Shown piece by piece: positions 24,652 to 35,561 of a DNA stretch of 64,000 nucleotides. The stretch is taken from NCBI GenBank assembly GCA_030848705.1, contig CM061245.1:39374711-39438710 (forward strand), in the 5' to 3' direction. The notes under the pieces were generated by a model. The model was not told where the DNA came from. It ran no database searches and worked only from the letters and a program-made list of their open reading frames with translations. This DNA comes from Heracleum sosnowskyi. Lineage: Eukaryota; Streptophyta; Magnoliopsida; Apiales; Apiaceae. A program made the translations under genes and the position numbers. Each line of letters begins with the position of its first letter. Position 1 is the stretch's first letter.

Positions 24652-25117
24652 CATTCTTTTGCCAATTAGCGCCCAAAATTTCACCAAAAAATTGAAGTTA
24701 CCGCCTCCACTCAACTCATTTTAATTTCCCCAAAACTCATTTACCCTAATTTCTCCCACTCTCTCCACTCATTTGCCTCCACTCTCTTCTCTTCACTCTC
24801 GTATTCTCATTCTCTCATCTCCTACCATCTCTTCGATTTCATTTAGTATTTTCATTTTCTTCCCCAAATTAAAACTCTCTGACTACGTGCCCTAACACTC
24901 AATTCAAGCATCGCCCTTTCTCTCTGTTGACCCAGCTGCTCCTTCTTCTGGTTCTTCTGTACATCAATTAAGGTTAGTTTGGGTAAGCAATATGCTTCTT
25001 TATGGGATTTTTTAAATGTGTTACTGAATTGTAATTGGTTTTGGGGAAGATCTTAAATTATGACAAGATGCCTTGTGGGATTTTCTTGATGAGTTACTGA
25101 ATTGTAATTGTTTTTAG

Positions 25118-25584
25118 GGAAGTTCTTTTAGATGAAGACAAGAAAATGTATGAGCGGTATTCAGCTCTTTTCGGGCTTCAGAATCATGGTGGAGATGAAG
25201 CCATTTCTGCCATCGTCAAAGCTTTGGGTGCAAATAGTGCTCTTCTTCGACATGAGGTCTGTTATTGACTCTGATTCAACTGTTTGACTCTTGAAAAATC
25301 AAGATAGACTGAGTACTGAAACAGTTAGCCCACTCATAGTGATTGTAGTTAAATATAATTATAGTAAATTGGATATGCTATAATGCAACTCTCAGAAAGT
25401 ATATACTCTGATGGCAGTTGTCGTTTGGGTATTTTGTTTTGATTCCTTTCTTTGCAGGTTGCATATGTCTTGGGCCAACTACAAAATAAAAGTGCTACAG
25501 ATGCGCTTTCTGGCGTACTTAAGGATGTTCATGAACATCCGATGGTTAGACATGAAGCAGCTGAAGCTCTAGGTTCTATAGCAG
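25118..25584 (+). pseudogene. DOHH: captured deoxyhypusine hydroxylase (DOHH) exons in CACTA 1
   Basis: Two exons with the intervening intron kept. Exon 1 (25118-25256) encodes MYERYSALFGLQNHGG and ends LLRHE. Exon 2 (25458-25584) encodes VAYVLGQLQNK, then HPMVRHEAAEALGSIA. This is the second-half HEAT-repeat region of DOHH, the di-iron enzyme that completes hypusine on eIF5A; the two RHE motifs are metal-ligand signatures, two of the four in the full enzyme. No stop codons interrupt the exons and the splice phase is consistent. The retained intron shows DNA-level capture, not a retrocopy. Upstream (24760-24980) is a CT-rich stretch resembling a plant 5' leader, ending with a possible donor near 24972. 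The first half of the enzyme is missing. Confidence 0.85.
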
Positions 25585-25844
25585 GTTTGACCCTTTGTAT
25601 CTAAGCTTCATGGTATCAGCATTTTACAATTATGTACTATATAGTATCACTTTTCTTCTTCCACTAAATGACCCATCATCCCATTCTTTAGCATACTAAG
25701 TGTCGTCTACTAAAATTTAAATGTGAAGTGTTTCTAACATTTTCTTGTTATTTTCGTAGATGGCCACTCTGTAGCTGTTAGTATTTTCCTCTTTTTTTTT
25801 TGTTTAGATTTAGTGTTAGTATGTGAAAATTTTATGTTTAGTGT

Positions 25845-26005
25845 TAGTTTTCTTCATGGGGTTGTCGGTGAGAGTGTTGCGAAAAAAAGTTAGTATAATG
25901 CTCTTCATGGGGTTGTCAGTGAGAGTGTTAGTATGTGTATATGTTTAGTGTTAGTTTTCTTCATGGGGTTGTCAGTGAGAGTGTTAGTATGTGTATATGT
26001 TTGTT
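25845..26005. repeat. short tandem repeats in the intron after DOHH exons
   Basis: Units of roughly 60 bp containing TTCATGGGGTTGTC and GTGAGAGTGTTAGTATG are repeated two to three times. Confidence 0.7.
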
Positions 26006-26252
26006 GCCTTGAATTTGTAACATTTGTAGTTCTGGGTTTATAATGCTCTTAAATTGGAATGATACTAGTAGTTGGTGCTATGTAGTTGGTATGATTTATT
26101 TCTACTAAGTTGTGTCTAATCTTGATTTTGTATGTCTGGGTTATGCAAATTATAAGCAGCTGAAAGTCTTGGTATAATTGACTGTGTGCACTCTGTTTTT
26201 GCTTCTGTGACAATCCAGTAATATATGTCTGATGCTTTTTTTTTAAAACCAG

Positions 26253-27087
26253 ATTCAAGGCTTGACGAGTTTGTTCCCAGAGAAATTGTTACATATCTGA
26301 TGGACTTTCTTATATACGAGAACATCTTTGAATATCTCGAGCTTAAAGATATAGACACGCAGGTTTGTTTCTGATTTGATTGTATTCATAAATCCAAATA
26401 TGAATGGTAATTTAAATGTAGAAGTAGGATTTTGCAATTTTATACTGATTGAATTGAAAGCCTTAGCAATCCCAGATGCCCAGTTCTCCCTCAACACTAC
26501 AACTAACTTCACACTATGAACATGCTCACCTATCCTTATCTGTACCTTGAATAATCCCTCTGACTAACTTCCTCTCCAGTTCCCTCCCTCCCTTACATAC
26601 TAATTGGTATTAAATTTATAGTGCCTTCATTGTCCTCACTTGTACGAACTGTCAGTTTAGCATGGTACCCTCGGCTCTACCCCTGGCTGTCAGTCTTTCA
26701 CATGTAAATTTCGAAGCTGGCCTTGTTGAGTGCACATTAGTTTTACATGTTTCTGGATTGCATAACTTCTATTGTTTTCATTTGAAATCTTCGTAACAGT
26801 TGTACTTTCATTCACAGACGCACATAATTTCTATCATATGTCATGTTGTACGTTCGTGGGAGATTGGCGAAGAGATGAGAAATAACATAATTGAGAATCT
26901 TATGAGGTTGATTGAATCTGACAGTATGTATGTCCTGATCAAATGTAAACTTAGTAATTTAAGTCCTGATTGTGAAGGTAACACTTGTGCAATGGAAGGT
27001 GCATGTGCAATGTAAGATGCAGAAGGAGATTTGGAAGGTGGAGATGGTGAATCTGAAGGTGAAGGCTCGGATAGTGAGGAAGATTAA
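26253..27087 (+). pseudogene. captured exons of an unidentified gene in CACTA 1
   Basis: Exon 1 (about 26253-26362) follows a pyrimidine-rich AAACCAG acceptor and encodes a helical segment including REIVTYLMDFL and FEYLELKDIDTQ. Exon 2 (26819 on, after CATTCACAG) continues with THIISIICHVVRSWEIGEEM and NLMRLIESDSM. An in-frame TAA at 27013-27015 is followed in the same frame by an acidic tail (GDLEGGDGESEGEGSDSEED) ending at 27087. The look is that of HEAT/ARM-like helices plus an acidic C-terminus, but I do not recognise the family and do not assign it to DOHH. It could be part of the same captured transcript or a second capture. Confidence 0.45.
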
Positions 27088-27297
27088 ACCTTAAAACTCT
27101 TAATTTTAGTTGGATGTATAATGAAGTTATTGGAAACTTGTTGGATGTTTTAATCTAATTACAAGTAATTTTAGTTACAAGTCATTGTATTTATAGTGTA
27201 TTATTTAGTTTGGATGTTATGATTGATTTTGATGAATGTGGATTGTACAATTGTTTGTACAGGAAATGACCAAAAAAAAAATTCAAAAAGAAAAGCC

Positions 27298-27794
27298 ACC
27301 ATTTCCTACCAAATCTGCACATTTCCTACCAAGCTTACCATTCGAAACCCAGAATGGTAGGAAATGCTTGGTAGGAAATGCTAGTTTACATGGCTTCTGA
27401 TATAAAACCAATCAATTGATATATTAGGCATTGGTAGGAAATAAATCTTGACTGAAGTCAAATGTGACGTGGCAAAATGATGTGGACTGGTCCCACTTGA
27501 CATGTGGATGACATGTCAACATTAGGGGACCACTTTAAGCTGACGTGGCTCTTGACGTGTCAAGTGATGTGTCAAGGCCCCACATGACAAGTGGCTGCCC
27601 ATATGGCAAGCCACATGGACAGCCACTTGTCATGTGGGGCCTTTTAGAAACAACCTAGCAATTCCTACCATTAAGCATTTCCGACTTGAGCAATTCCAAC
27701 CAACGGGTTTGGTTGGAATTGATTCCATTTCCGACCAAAATGTGGCCATTTCCAACCAATTGAATGGTAGGAAATGGCCGTTTTTCTTGTAGTG
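27298..27794. repeat. right subterminal repeats of CACTA 1
   Basis: Direct and inverted TTTCCTACCA units, mirroring the left end, interrupted by a hairpin-forming segment at 27574-27643. Confidence 0.8.
27574..27643. repeat. perfect 24-bp inverted repeat (hairpin)
   Basis: Arms 27574-27597 and 27620-27643 are perfectly complementary, with a 22-base loop. Arm core: CCCCACATGACAAGTGGC. It lies within related TGACATGT/GACGTGGC repeats. Confidence 0.85.
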
Positions 27795-28033
27795 CAATTT
27801 GTGTTTCATTTAATTGTTTCATAATCTTTATTTACAGGAAGATGCAGCCTCAACCCTGGATGATGTAATTGACTACATTAACACAACCCATGCTGAAATC
27901 CCACAACCAGGCTGCTGTTGTCGTCAACCAGCCTGCTGTAGAGAACCCGTATGCTGTAGGGGTGCCAGCGACTATCGAAGAACTTGTGGCATTTGGTGAA
28001 TTAATTGACCAATTGTTGAACCCCAGATTTTAG

Positions 28034-29806
28034 GCTCAATAGAAAGGAATGTTGTAACGGGGTGGGTGAACCGTGTATGTCATTAAATATTTAAATTTGT
28101 TGTAGTGGTATTAATTTGAGGATCTTATTTGACTACAATATTCATGTTTTAAAACCTATCAATTATTTATAGTTTTTCAATATTAAATATGTAGTTTTTT
28201 ATTACTTTTAGAATCTTTGTTCAAGCCCAAATTTCATTCTTTTCTTTTCTCGCAATTATGTTCTTCATTACTTTTGGGATGCTACCGAAATCATATCAGG
28301 GTTACACACATTTACACTTACTATAACAATTGATTTACACATAATGCTAATTTGTAAAAAACACAATCTCTTCATTAAATTAAATTAAGTTTTAAACAAA
28401 TTAAATATTTCCCAATTATAAAATAAATCTCTTCATTTTCTTTCTACCCACCACCACCATTTTCATCCATCATCTCCACTACCATTAACCTCTTGATTGG
28501 TTTTGCCCCTACCACCACCACCAACGCCCGCCGCCAGCTGCCTCTCTCTCTCCATCCCCTCTATTACACACCACATGCATATAAGCACACATACTATGTA
28601 CCTCTATCTTATCCAGCAACCCAAACTCCATAATCAAACTCCGGCGATGACCAGATTTGTACCTCAATTTCAAAATCCTGTCGTTGGTAATTTTTTGTTG
28701 ATTTTCTGGTGATTTTTAATATTTTCTGCTGATTTATGGGATTTTCTGGTGATTTCGAGTGTGTATCCATATATATATATGGTTGAATCAAGTAGAATGT
28801 TGGTGATTTGATGTTGGTGGCGGTGCCGGAAGCCGGCGGAAGTGGTGGTTGGAGATGATGACAATATGGTGGTTTGATTTAGATAATTTTTGTTTCATAA
28901 TAATGATTTTTTCAAATCTGATAATTTGGGCGCTCAAGTAAAAATATTAAAACATAAAAAGCAGGGTAATAATTGAGGACATCTCAGACAAACATATACT
29001 CTCAGATACACAGACACAAAAACATATACTCTCAAACCCTCGACTACTCTCAAACACTCGAAGACTAAACAAAACCGAAGATTGAAGACTAAAATCGAAG
29101 ATTAAAGATTAAAATTGAAGCTCAAAGTTTTAATTTGGGAGATTAAAGCTCTAAAAACAGGTATGTTCATATCGATTTTGTTCAAATCAATATTTTGATT
29201 TTGGGCTTTTTTGTTCGAAATTGAATTTTTTGTTTGTCTGTGAGCTAATATCGATTTTGTATGTTCATGTTTTGTGTTTTGTATGTTTATGTTTGGGTTT
29301 ATGTTAATTGTAAATTCAATTAGGGTTTATGTTAATTGTAAATTCAATTAGAGTTTTGTTTGTGTGTTTCAATTAGGGGTTTTGTGTTCGAACAATTAGG
29401 GACACAATTAGGGGTTTTGTTTGTGTGTTTCAATTATCGATTTTTTATTTATAATTGTAGAATGTGAATTGGGTAGTTAATGGACTTTGTAATTGGGTAG
29501 TTAATGGACTGGTAGTGTGTGTGTGTTTGTTTTTGTAAACTGAGAATCATGTTGTGTACGTATTGTATTATAGTGTATTGTGCTTAATGGCTTAATTTGC
29601 ATGGAGTTTATATGTTCTCAACAGAGAGCTCCTACTAAATTGAATATAGTACGCATCAATATTACAATACGCATACATGCGAGACTAACTAAGTATAATC
29701 AGATTCTTGATAGTTAACTAAGCTTCAAACGATACCGTTTCCACCTTCCCTCCTTTTCTAATTTAAACATAAATTATTTTTAAGGAGGACTTGTTACAAA
29801 CATCAG
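28034..29806. other. 3' flank of gene C copy 1, then noncoding sequence before kinase fragment
   Basis: Bases 28034 to about 28425 match the 3' flanks of copies 2 (to about 47707) and 3, marking the end of the repeated block. Beyond this, 28440-28870 is rich in CCACCA/GGTGG and 28960-29170 resembles a plant 5' leader with a possible donor (CAGGTATG) near 29160. T-rich intron-like DNA with a short tandem repeat (TTAATTGTAAATTCAATTAG) follows at 29300-29350. No supported reading frame. Confidence 0.5.
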
Positions 29807-31006
29807 AGTATACCCCTACAAAGAGCTTCAAATTCCGACTTGTTACTTCACTACAGCTAATAAAATTGGGGAGGGAGGTTTCGGTTCAGTTTACAAGGTA
29901 ATGTGCATTACATTGATCATGTATATATTAATCAAAGAAATTATACCCCAAGACACCATAATTATTATGTTCAATGTATAACTTGCCAGGGAAAGCTTGA
30001 CAATGACACATTAGTAGCTATAAAGGTACTATTTGCGAAGTCAGGACAGGAGGTGCGGGAGTTCTTGACAGAGCTAACTACTATTTCAGATATAATGCAC
30101 GAAAATCTTGTGAAGCTGTATGGATGTTGTGTGGAAGGAGTGCATAGAATTCTGGTGTATGGCTACCTTGAAAATAATAGCCTTGCTTAAACCCTATTGG
30201 GTAACTTACTATCTAAATTTGATCCGATTGTTTAACATTTTTAATTTGCACTATTGAATTTAGCTGAAAAAGGAGCACATAAATTTACATCGGCATTGAA
30301 CGTGGTTTATATTAGCTTCATGAGGATATTCAGCCTCATATTGTTGTTCACAGAGACATTAAATCTAGTAATATTCTCCTGGACGAAAATCTCACTGCTA
30401 AGATTTCAGATTTTGGTCTTGCAAAGTTTTTCCTGCCCACCTGACACATATGAGCACTCAAGTTGTAGAGACTCTGTAAGTTCTAAGAATTTCCAATTTG
30501 TATCCAGTTCCCACTGAACTATTGTCTTTATTTTACTGAATTTGGAGGACCCTTGATTGTTTCCGTACAAGGTTTTTATGCATGAAATTTTCACAAAAGA
30601 GGTGCCTAAGAGAATTTGTTTAGTTCCACATGCCTTGGTGTAGATCTATTGAATTTATTCCGCCATATGGGTTTGAATTTGATCCTTTTCTGAGATTAGT
30701 TTAATTTGATCCGCCATAGTTTGATATATTGTATTGTCTAATTAGTTAATCTGCATACAGTTCTATATATAAGAGGAGTATAATAAACACTTCCTTTCTA
30801 GATACTAGCAATCAATAGTCTCCCTATGTTTCTTCTTTATTTTAAAATTTTATTTTCTTTGATATGGTTTTGTAAAGAACCCTACATGTGTTATTCCTTT
30901 CAGAGGCTATCTCTCCCCAGAGTATGCAATTCGAGGACAGCTTACTAGGAAGGCAGATGTTTATAGTCTTGGTATTCTGCTTTTGGAAATTGTTTATGGA
31001 AGATAG
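29807..31006 (+). pseudogene. receptor-like kinase fragment (CRPK1-like), decayed
   Basis: Four kinase exons. Exon 1 (29807-29897): YPYKELQIPT and the glycine loop GEGGFGSVYK. Exon 2 (29990 on): VAIKVL with the catalytic lysine, then HENLVKLYGCCVEG; CAA of the SLAQ context has become TAA at 30188-30190. Exon 3 (about 30262-30477): HEDIQPHIVVHRDIKSSN, the catalytic loop, and DFGLAKFF. One T is missing after the DFG helix and the first part of the exon is garbled. Exon 4 (from 30905): GYLSPEYAIRGQLTRKADVY, ending YGR then TAG. The pattern is that of plant cytoplasmic serine/threonine kinases of the cold-responsive protein kinase 1 type. No extracellular or C-terminal part is present. Introns are kept, so this is a duplicated DNA fragment rather than a retrocopy. 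Confidence 0.82.
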
Positions 31007-31081
31007 ATTGATAACCAAAGTTCTAAAACCCAACTAAGTTTATAGTCTTGGTATTCTCTACTATTGTAAACAGAGAAGCAA

Positions 31082-32719
31082 CTAAGTGGAAGTCCCGACA
31101 GTGAACTGGGTTTCATTTTCATCATCTTCACTTGGAACAGTAGCACAATAGTCTACAATGTCCAGATTAAACCCGGGATTAGCTTCTGCTAGCTTTTTCA
31201 GCAACAACATCATGTTATCTTGGACTTTCTTGTTCACCTTTGCTTCCAATTAAACCTCCAGATCTTGTTTTATCTTTTCAGTTACATCATCCAAAAAAGG
31301 GTCATAAATAGGAACCGGAGCTGAAGCCGATGCCAAACTTGCAGTTTTAACATGCCTTCCTTTTAGCCATTCTCGACCATGAGTCTTGCCATTAGCTTTC
31401 AGTTCAGATGCATCCTCACCTGCAACCACCTTCTTCTTAATTTCAATCTACAAGAAACAAATGTGTGAATCAAGTTAGTCATTCAATTATACAACGCAAG
31501 CACCTATATGTTTGTTTTTAGGTGTACTTTGCGACATAATTGAAATAATATATTGCTGTTATATAGTATTTTCTACCAAATAAATCTAACCAAATAAACC
31601 AACACTGAAAGCCTTTCTATATCTCTTAAGTTGTAAAAGAAATTCGACCAAATAAACCAATCTTGATCTATAAGTATCAAACAAATAAAGTACATACAGT
31701 TCTTTTTTTAATTTCAGTTGTATTAGTCTTGTATGTTCGACCTTCTTCTCACTCGTGAGAATCCAAATAAACTTGAGCGACTGATGGGGATCCAAGGTCA
31801 GGATTACCTTTTTTCGGTTATAAAACGAAGAAAATAAGGTTATCCAAGCTCATTTTAAAATTATATGTTCTTAAGCTTGATTGTTTGATAAATTTAAACA
31901 TATTAGTTTCAATTTATGTGTAGTTAACTAAATAATTAGCATTATAATAAATTTATCCGCAAAAAAAGGTAACATGCACAAAGAAAGACACACCAGCTTC
32001 TCTCTAACTTGTGCCATACTGTTGGGACCCAGAGTGTGTGTATCAGTTACTGAAGAATGATGTGCTTCATTTTCCTCTGCTAATTCCTGTAAAAACAAAA
32101 AATACTCACTACACAATTTTATTTTGATAATCATTTAAATCACAATAATCATATTGAAAATGTGTATTAGAATACCTTAACTGCCTCATCTCCCCAATAT
32201 TTCACCAACATCTTAAAATCCTCCAAAGGAATCGTATTCGAACTATTTGTCATCCTGTCATCGTCAGTTTCATACTTTTTGTAATACTTCTTCTTCACAT
32301 GAGATTTGTACGCCCTCCAAGATGTATTAATTGTCTTGTCCACCAAGTGGTGCCCGTTATCTTGAATTATATAATGGTCCTATAATATATTAAACATAAA
32401 ATTGATTAATTCAGTGCATAAACATGAAAATTAATTGAAACTAAAGTTTTGGTATTAGTGTTTACCCTAGTATAGTCCCACATTTTCTTCTTCAGATTAG
32501 CAGGAACAAGACGCCAATTAAAAATTAAAAATTAGTTTAATTTTTAATTATTTTTTAATAAAAAATTGGAAAAGTCAATTGTCCATCAATTACATGTAAT
32601 TGATTATGTAATAAAATACTTACAATTTTTTTGTTGATCATTGCAAAATTAGTCTTGTACTTGCGTCCTTCTCGTCGCTTACGAGTTTTAACAAAAATCC
32701 ATGCATCACATGGGGTAGA
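31082..32719 (-). pseudogene. Transposase_24 (plant Ptta/En/Spm) gene, 5' end cut by LTR
   Basis: Minus-strand exons: 32719-32624 (basic, KTRKRREGRKYKTN), about 32520-32466 (VPANLKKKMWDYTR), 32379-32176 (68 codons, TSWRAYKSHVKKKYY and IPLEDFKMLVKYWGDE), 32086-31994 (31 codons, THTLGPNSMAQVREKL) and 31447-31082 (KTHGREWLKGRHV, then a helical tail). The order and motifs are those of plant Transposase_24 proteins. One in-frame TAA lies near 31252 in the last exon. The acceptor before the second exon is not visible, and a solo LTR at 32720 removes everything upstream. The 204-bp and 93-bp exons have the same lengths as those of the triplicated fragments at 11966, 43864 and 55747, so they are members of one gene family. 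Confidence 0.75.
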
Positions 32720-34073
32720 TGAAGGGTTTCGAGCACATAAATGCAACGGAAAACGTGAAAATAAACCAAAATTCAAAACCCCTCCGCAGGATCTATACGA
32801 AAAACAAACCATTTAATTCGGAGATTAAGAACATAGTTTTAAAAGTTCATCAATGAAATATTAATGGAGATCCAAAGTTTGTTCAATCACCACGTATCTC
32901 GCTCTCGCGATGTACGGTCTACGGATCCACACAAACGCTTTTCTTGAAGGATTGATGTGTACTAGAACCCGAAAAACTGCTTCTTTCACTCTCTCTTTTC
33001 TTGCTCTCATAAGCGGCTATGGTTTTAATGTAAAAACGTTTTTCACTAAACCTCTTACAGAGTTTATATAGAAATGATTAAGCTTTATTAATTATAATCC
33101 AATTATAATTAATACTAATCCAAAATTTCAATTTATTTTTTAATTAAGTCTCAGTTAATTAATTAATAACTTGTTTCAGAATTAGTTTAAGTAATTCCCT
33201 TTCTAATTAATTAATTAATTAAGTCATACTTAATTAATATTATAAATAGAATGAATTAATTATTTAATATAAATTCATAATTTAAATTATTTATCCTTCA
33301 AGTGTTCTTTGTGTGTGACCCTGTAGGTTATTATTACGTTGACAACAATTTTAATAACTAATTAAAATTGTAAACATTGAGAGGCATCTAGTAATACATC
33401 ATTGCTACTCAAGTAATAATAATTAAATCGGTGATTCGATTAAGCCTTTCGTGAATAATATTCCATGTAATATAATCCATTTAACCTTAATATTATAGAT
33501 TAAACTCGAGGCATGTTGTGTGTCATCCTCTTCATAATTTAATCTTAATTTTCTTGATCGATGACTAGACTAATAAATCAAATCAACATTTGAGCATAAC
33601 CGTGCATTTCTTAGTCTCACTCAAACAAGAGGCCAATAATATGGCTCCTAAGATTAGGAGGGTTAAATCCCATCTAGATCATTCATATTTCTCATACGAT
33701 TGATAATATACCCAATGTTCACTTTTATCATCACCCAGTCAAAGGTAACTTTTAATGTAATCAAAGTATATTAATTCTCGTATATAAATATAATGATTTC
33801 AGGTCTAAGGATCATTACACCATTATCACAGTGAGAATTACTTATGACACTATTAACATGTGTAATCTCACGGCGGTTCAATCCAGTGTCATGTACTCTT
33901 ACATGCACCTATGTTTTGACTTTAGTATTACCATACCTATGAGCAATGAGATGTGGTCATTAGTCAACAAACATACTAGTCTCTGTGCATTATTATTGTC
34001 CTTAAATAATAACACTCGACTAGGGATATTTATGAATAAAGATACTATTCATATAATCTCATTTTTAAGTCAC
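32720..34073 (-). repeat. partial solo LTR of the copia copy 1/2 family
   Basis: In plus coordinates it opens TGAAGGGTTTCGAGC and follows the 10269-11829 LTR to about 34073, lacking the last 190 bp or so. No internal element sequence lies on either side, so it is a solo or truncated LTR. The frame at 33831-34103 is the same recurrent LTR frame and is not considered a gene. Confidence 0.82.
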
Positions 34074-35561
34074 TGTGCATTATTATTGTACTGGCTAAAC
34101 TAACTTAATTATGTTGTAGTATCTTCGTTTTATTTGGATGAATATAATATCTTTATTTTGATTGTATGAGAGATAAGATCATCTTCTTTGTATTTTTGTC
34201 ATGGAAGTTTTATCTTTAATTAATTATTATCTTAATATTATTTTAATTTTTGGTTATACATCATCTAGGCTTTATTGTATTCCATTACCCTCCTATTTAG
34301 AATAGAATTAGAGAATCAAGATAGATTTATGGGGAACTTTTGAGAAATAGAAGAGAAACTAGTGTTTAGAGGAGTCTTGGAGGAAAGAATGTACCATCAT
34401 TTTATATTGAATGTACTTTCTTAAAACTGCTGTTAGCCTGAGAGTATGGATAGTATTTATAGTCAACACCAGTTGACTTCTCTACATAGTCAACATGGCT
34501 CAAGCACCCACTTAAATACTATAATGCAGGAAGGTAGGCCTATCCTATAACATAAATACTTTTTGTCTTTAGTGTTTGGTTTTTACAGCTCCCTGTGTTT
34601 TCTGTTTATATGTCTTAAATTTCGCCATCCTCCGTGTTTATTTATTTTTGTTTTTGCCATGATTGATGTCATCAACATCTAGAGTAACTGTTATCTTTTG
34701 TTGTGAACATTGATAAAATGGCAAGCTACATTACCTGATAAAGAGTGTGCAGTCCTGAATACGTTGTAGAAATGTATGTTAATGTACATATGAGAAATCA
34801 AATGCTATAAGAGACTGATAAGAAGATTATTTGTTATCTATTTTTTGCTTGTTACTGCAAAGCAAAGAAGATTAAATTATAACAATCCACTATAACTTAT
34901 GAAATTTGAAACATATCATGATCCATGCCAGGACAGAGGTGAAAAACTACAGAAGCCTCCACTATAACTTATGAAATTTGAAAAAATCACATAAATCTAC
35001 AGCTAAGCACAGTGAAACCCGAATGAGCTTAGAAAAAGAAGACCTGACCACAGTACCAGAATTCATAGTCCATGATATCATTTTCATAATTATGTACATG
35101 ATATCAAGCTCAATTGTACTAGCTTCCAACTTTAGGTTATTTTCAAATTATAGATAATAGAAGAGGGGGCGGATTGAATCTAGTTAGAGGAAGTTGTCCG
35201 ATTGTGATTCTTTTTCCCTTTTTCGTTGCGAAAATTAGCTTCTGTAAGATTTTGAGCCATTTATGTCCTAACACGCCTAATATATAGGGTTTGTAGACTG
35301 CAAAGTTTGACATTTATTGATCCACCAAATTACAGGTCCAATACGAACTTGACTCCTACCACTTTTAATAAGAACACAGTGATATCAAGAAAAAATTGAA
35401 GAGAAGTACACTAGCAACACTAGGATTGACAGTAATATTACATTCACATCCAGTCGTATAAATACAATAACCTATAATTTGATTGTTAGTGAAGCAATTA
35501 AACTATTAACAAATAAAACTAATTACAAACAAAAAGGATGCCGGATTTTAAATCCTTCAGC
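34074..35561. other. unassigned noncoding region
   Basis: AT-rich DNA without a supported gene. The segment CTGTGCATTATTATTGT just after the LTR break repeats LTR sequence found about 100 bp earlier, suggesting slippage or repair at the truncation. Nothing recognisable as the left end of the CACTA element that ends at 41443 is visible here. Confidence 0.4.

Larger units (their letters stand above)
22641..24670. repeat. three tandem repeats of about 680 bp inside CACTA 1
   Basis: Near-identical units begin at about 22641, 23319 and 23998 (landmark GAATGTGTTTTTATTATAT). Units 1 and 2 are almost the same; unit 3 has diverged at its end. Each ends with a tRNA-like segment. Confidence 0.88.
21927..27794. 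mobile_element. CACTA (En/Spm) transposon 1 carrying captured gene exons (5868 bp)
   Basis: Ends are CACTACAAGAAAAACG on the left and its inverted counterpart on the right; over about 32 bp the inverted repeats differ at one or two positions. It is flanked by CAA on both sides (21924-21926 and 27795-27797). The empty site GCCCCAATTTGTG is present in copies 2 and 3 near 46719 and 58560, so the 3-bp target duplication is directly demonstrated. Subterminal repeats of TTTCCTACCA / TGGTAGGAAA fill both ends. No transposase was recognised inside, so it is probably non-autonomous. Cargo: three 680-bp repeats with tRNA-like units, DOHH exons and an unidentified exon pair. Confidence 0.93.
13572..28033 (+). 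pseudogene. gene C copy 1 (unrecognised gene, broken)
   Basis: First of three copies of a gene I do not recognise. Exons: 13572-13649 (26 codons), 13749-13898 (50 codons), 18282-18347 (22 codons), then a fused exon 4/5 at 27838-28033. The fusion is a deletion running from the end of exon 4 (ATCCCACAA) into the Asn-Gln-Ala repeats of exon 5. It removes exon 4's last codons, the last intron and most of exon 5, and shifts frame, so the tail reads as a cysteine-rich nonsense peptide ending near 27999. Intron 2 contains a truncated copia, intron 3 an AT-rich insert and a CACTA element, so apart from the deletion the insertions spared the exons. Copies 2 and 3 supply the intact gene model. Confidence 0.6.

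Noticed and set aside
22641..24670. Possible CRISPR-like or functional tRNA array
   Set aside because: Only three repeats of 680 bp in a plant transposon; the tRNA-like parts lack a clean anticodon arm.
27814..27999. Cysteine-rich small protein (CCCRQPACCREPVCCRG), also at 63686-63901
   Set aside because: Out-of-frame reading of the gene C NQAA repeats after a deletion or LTR junction; not a cysteine-rich peptide or toxin gene.
28497..28791. Short frames near CCACCA/GGTGG-rich sequence
   Set aside because: No conserved domain, no splice support and overlapping frames on both strands; composition resembles a leader.
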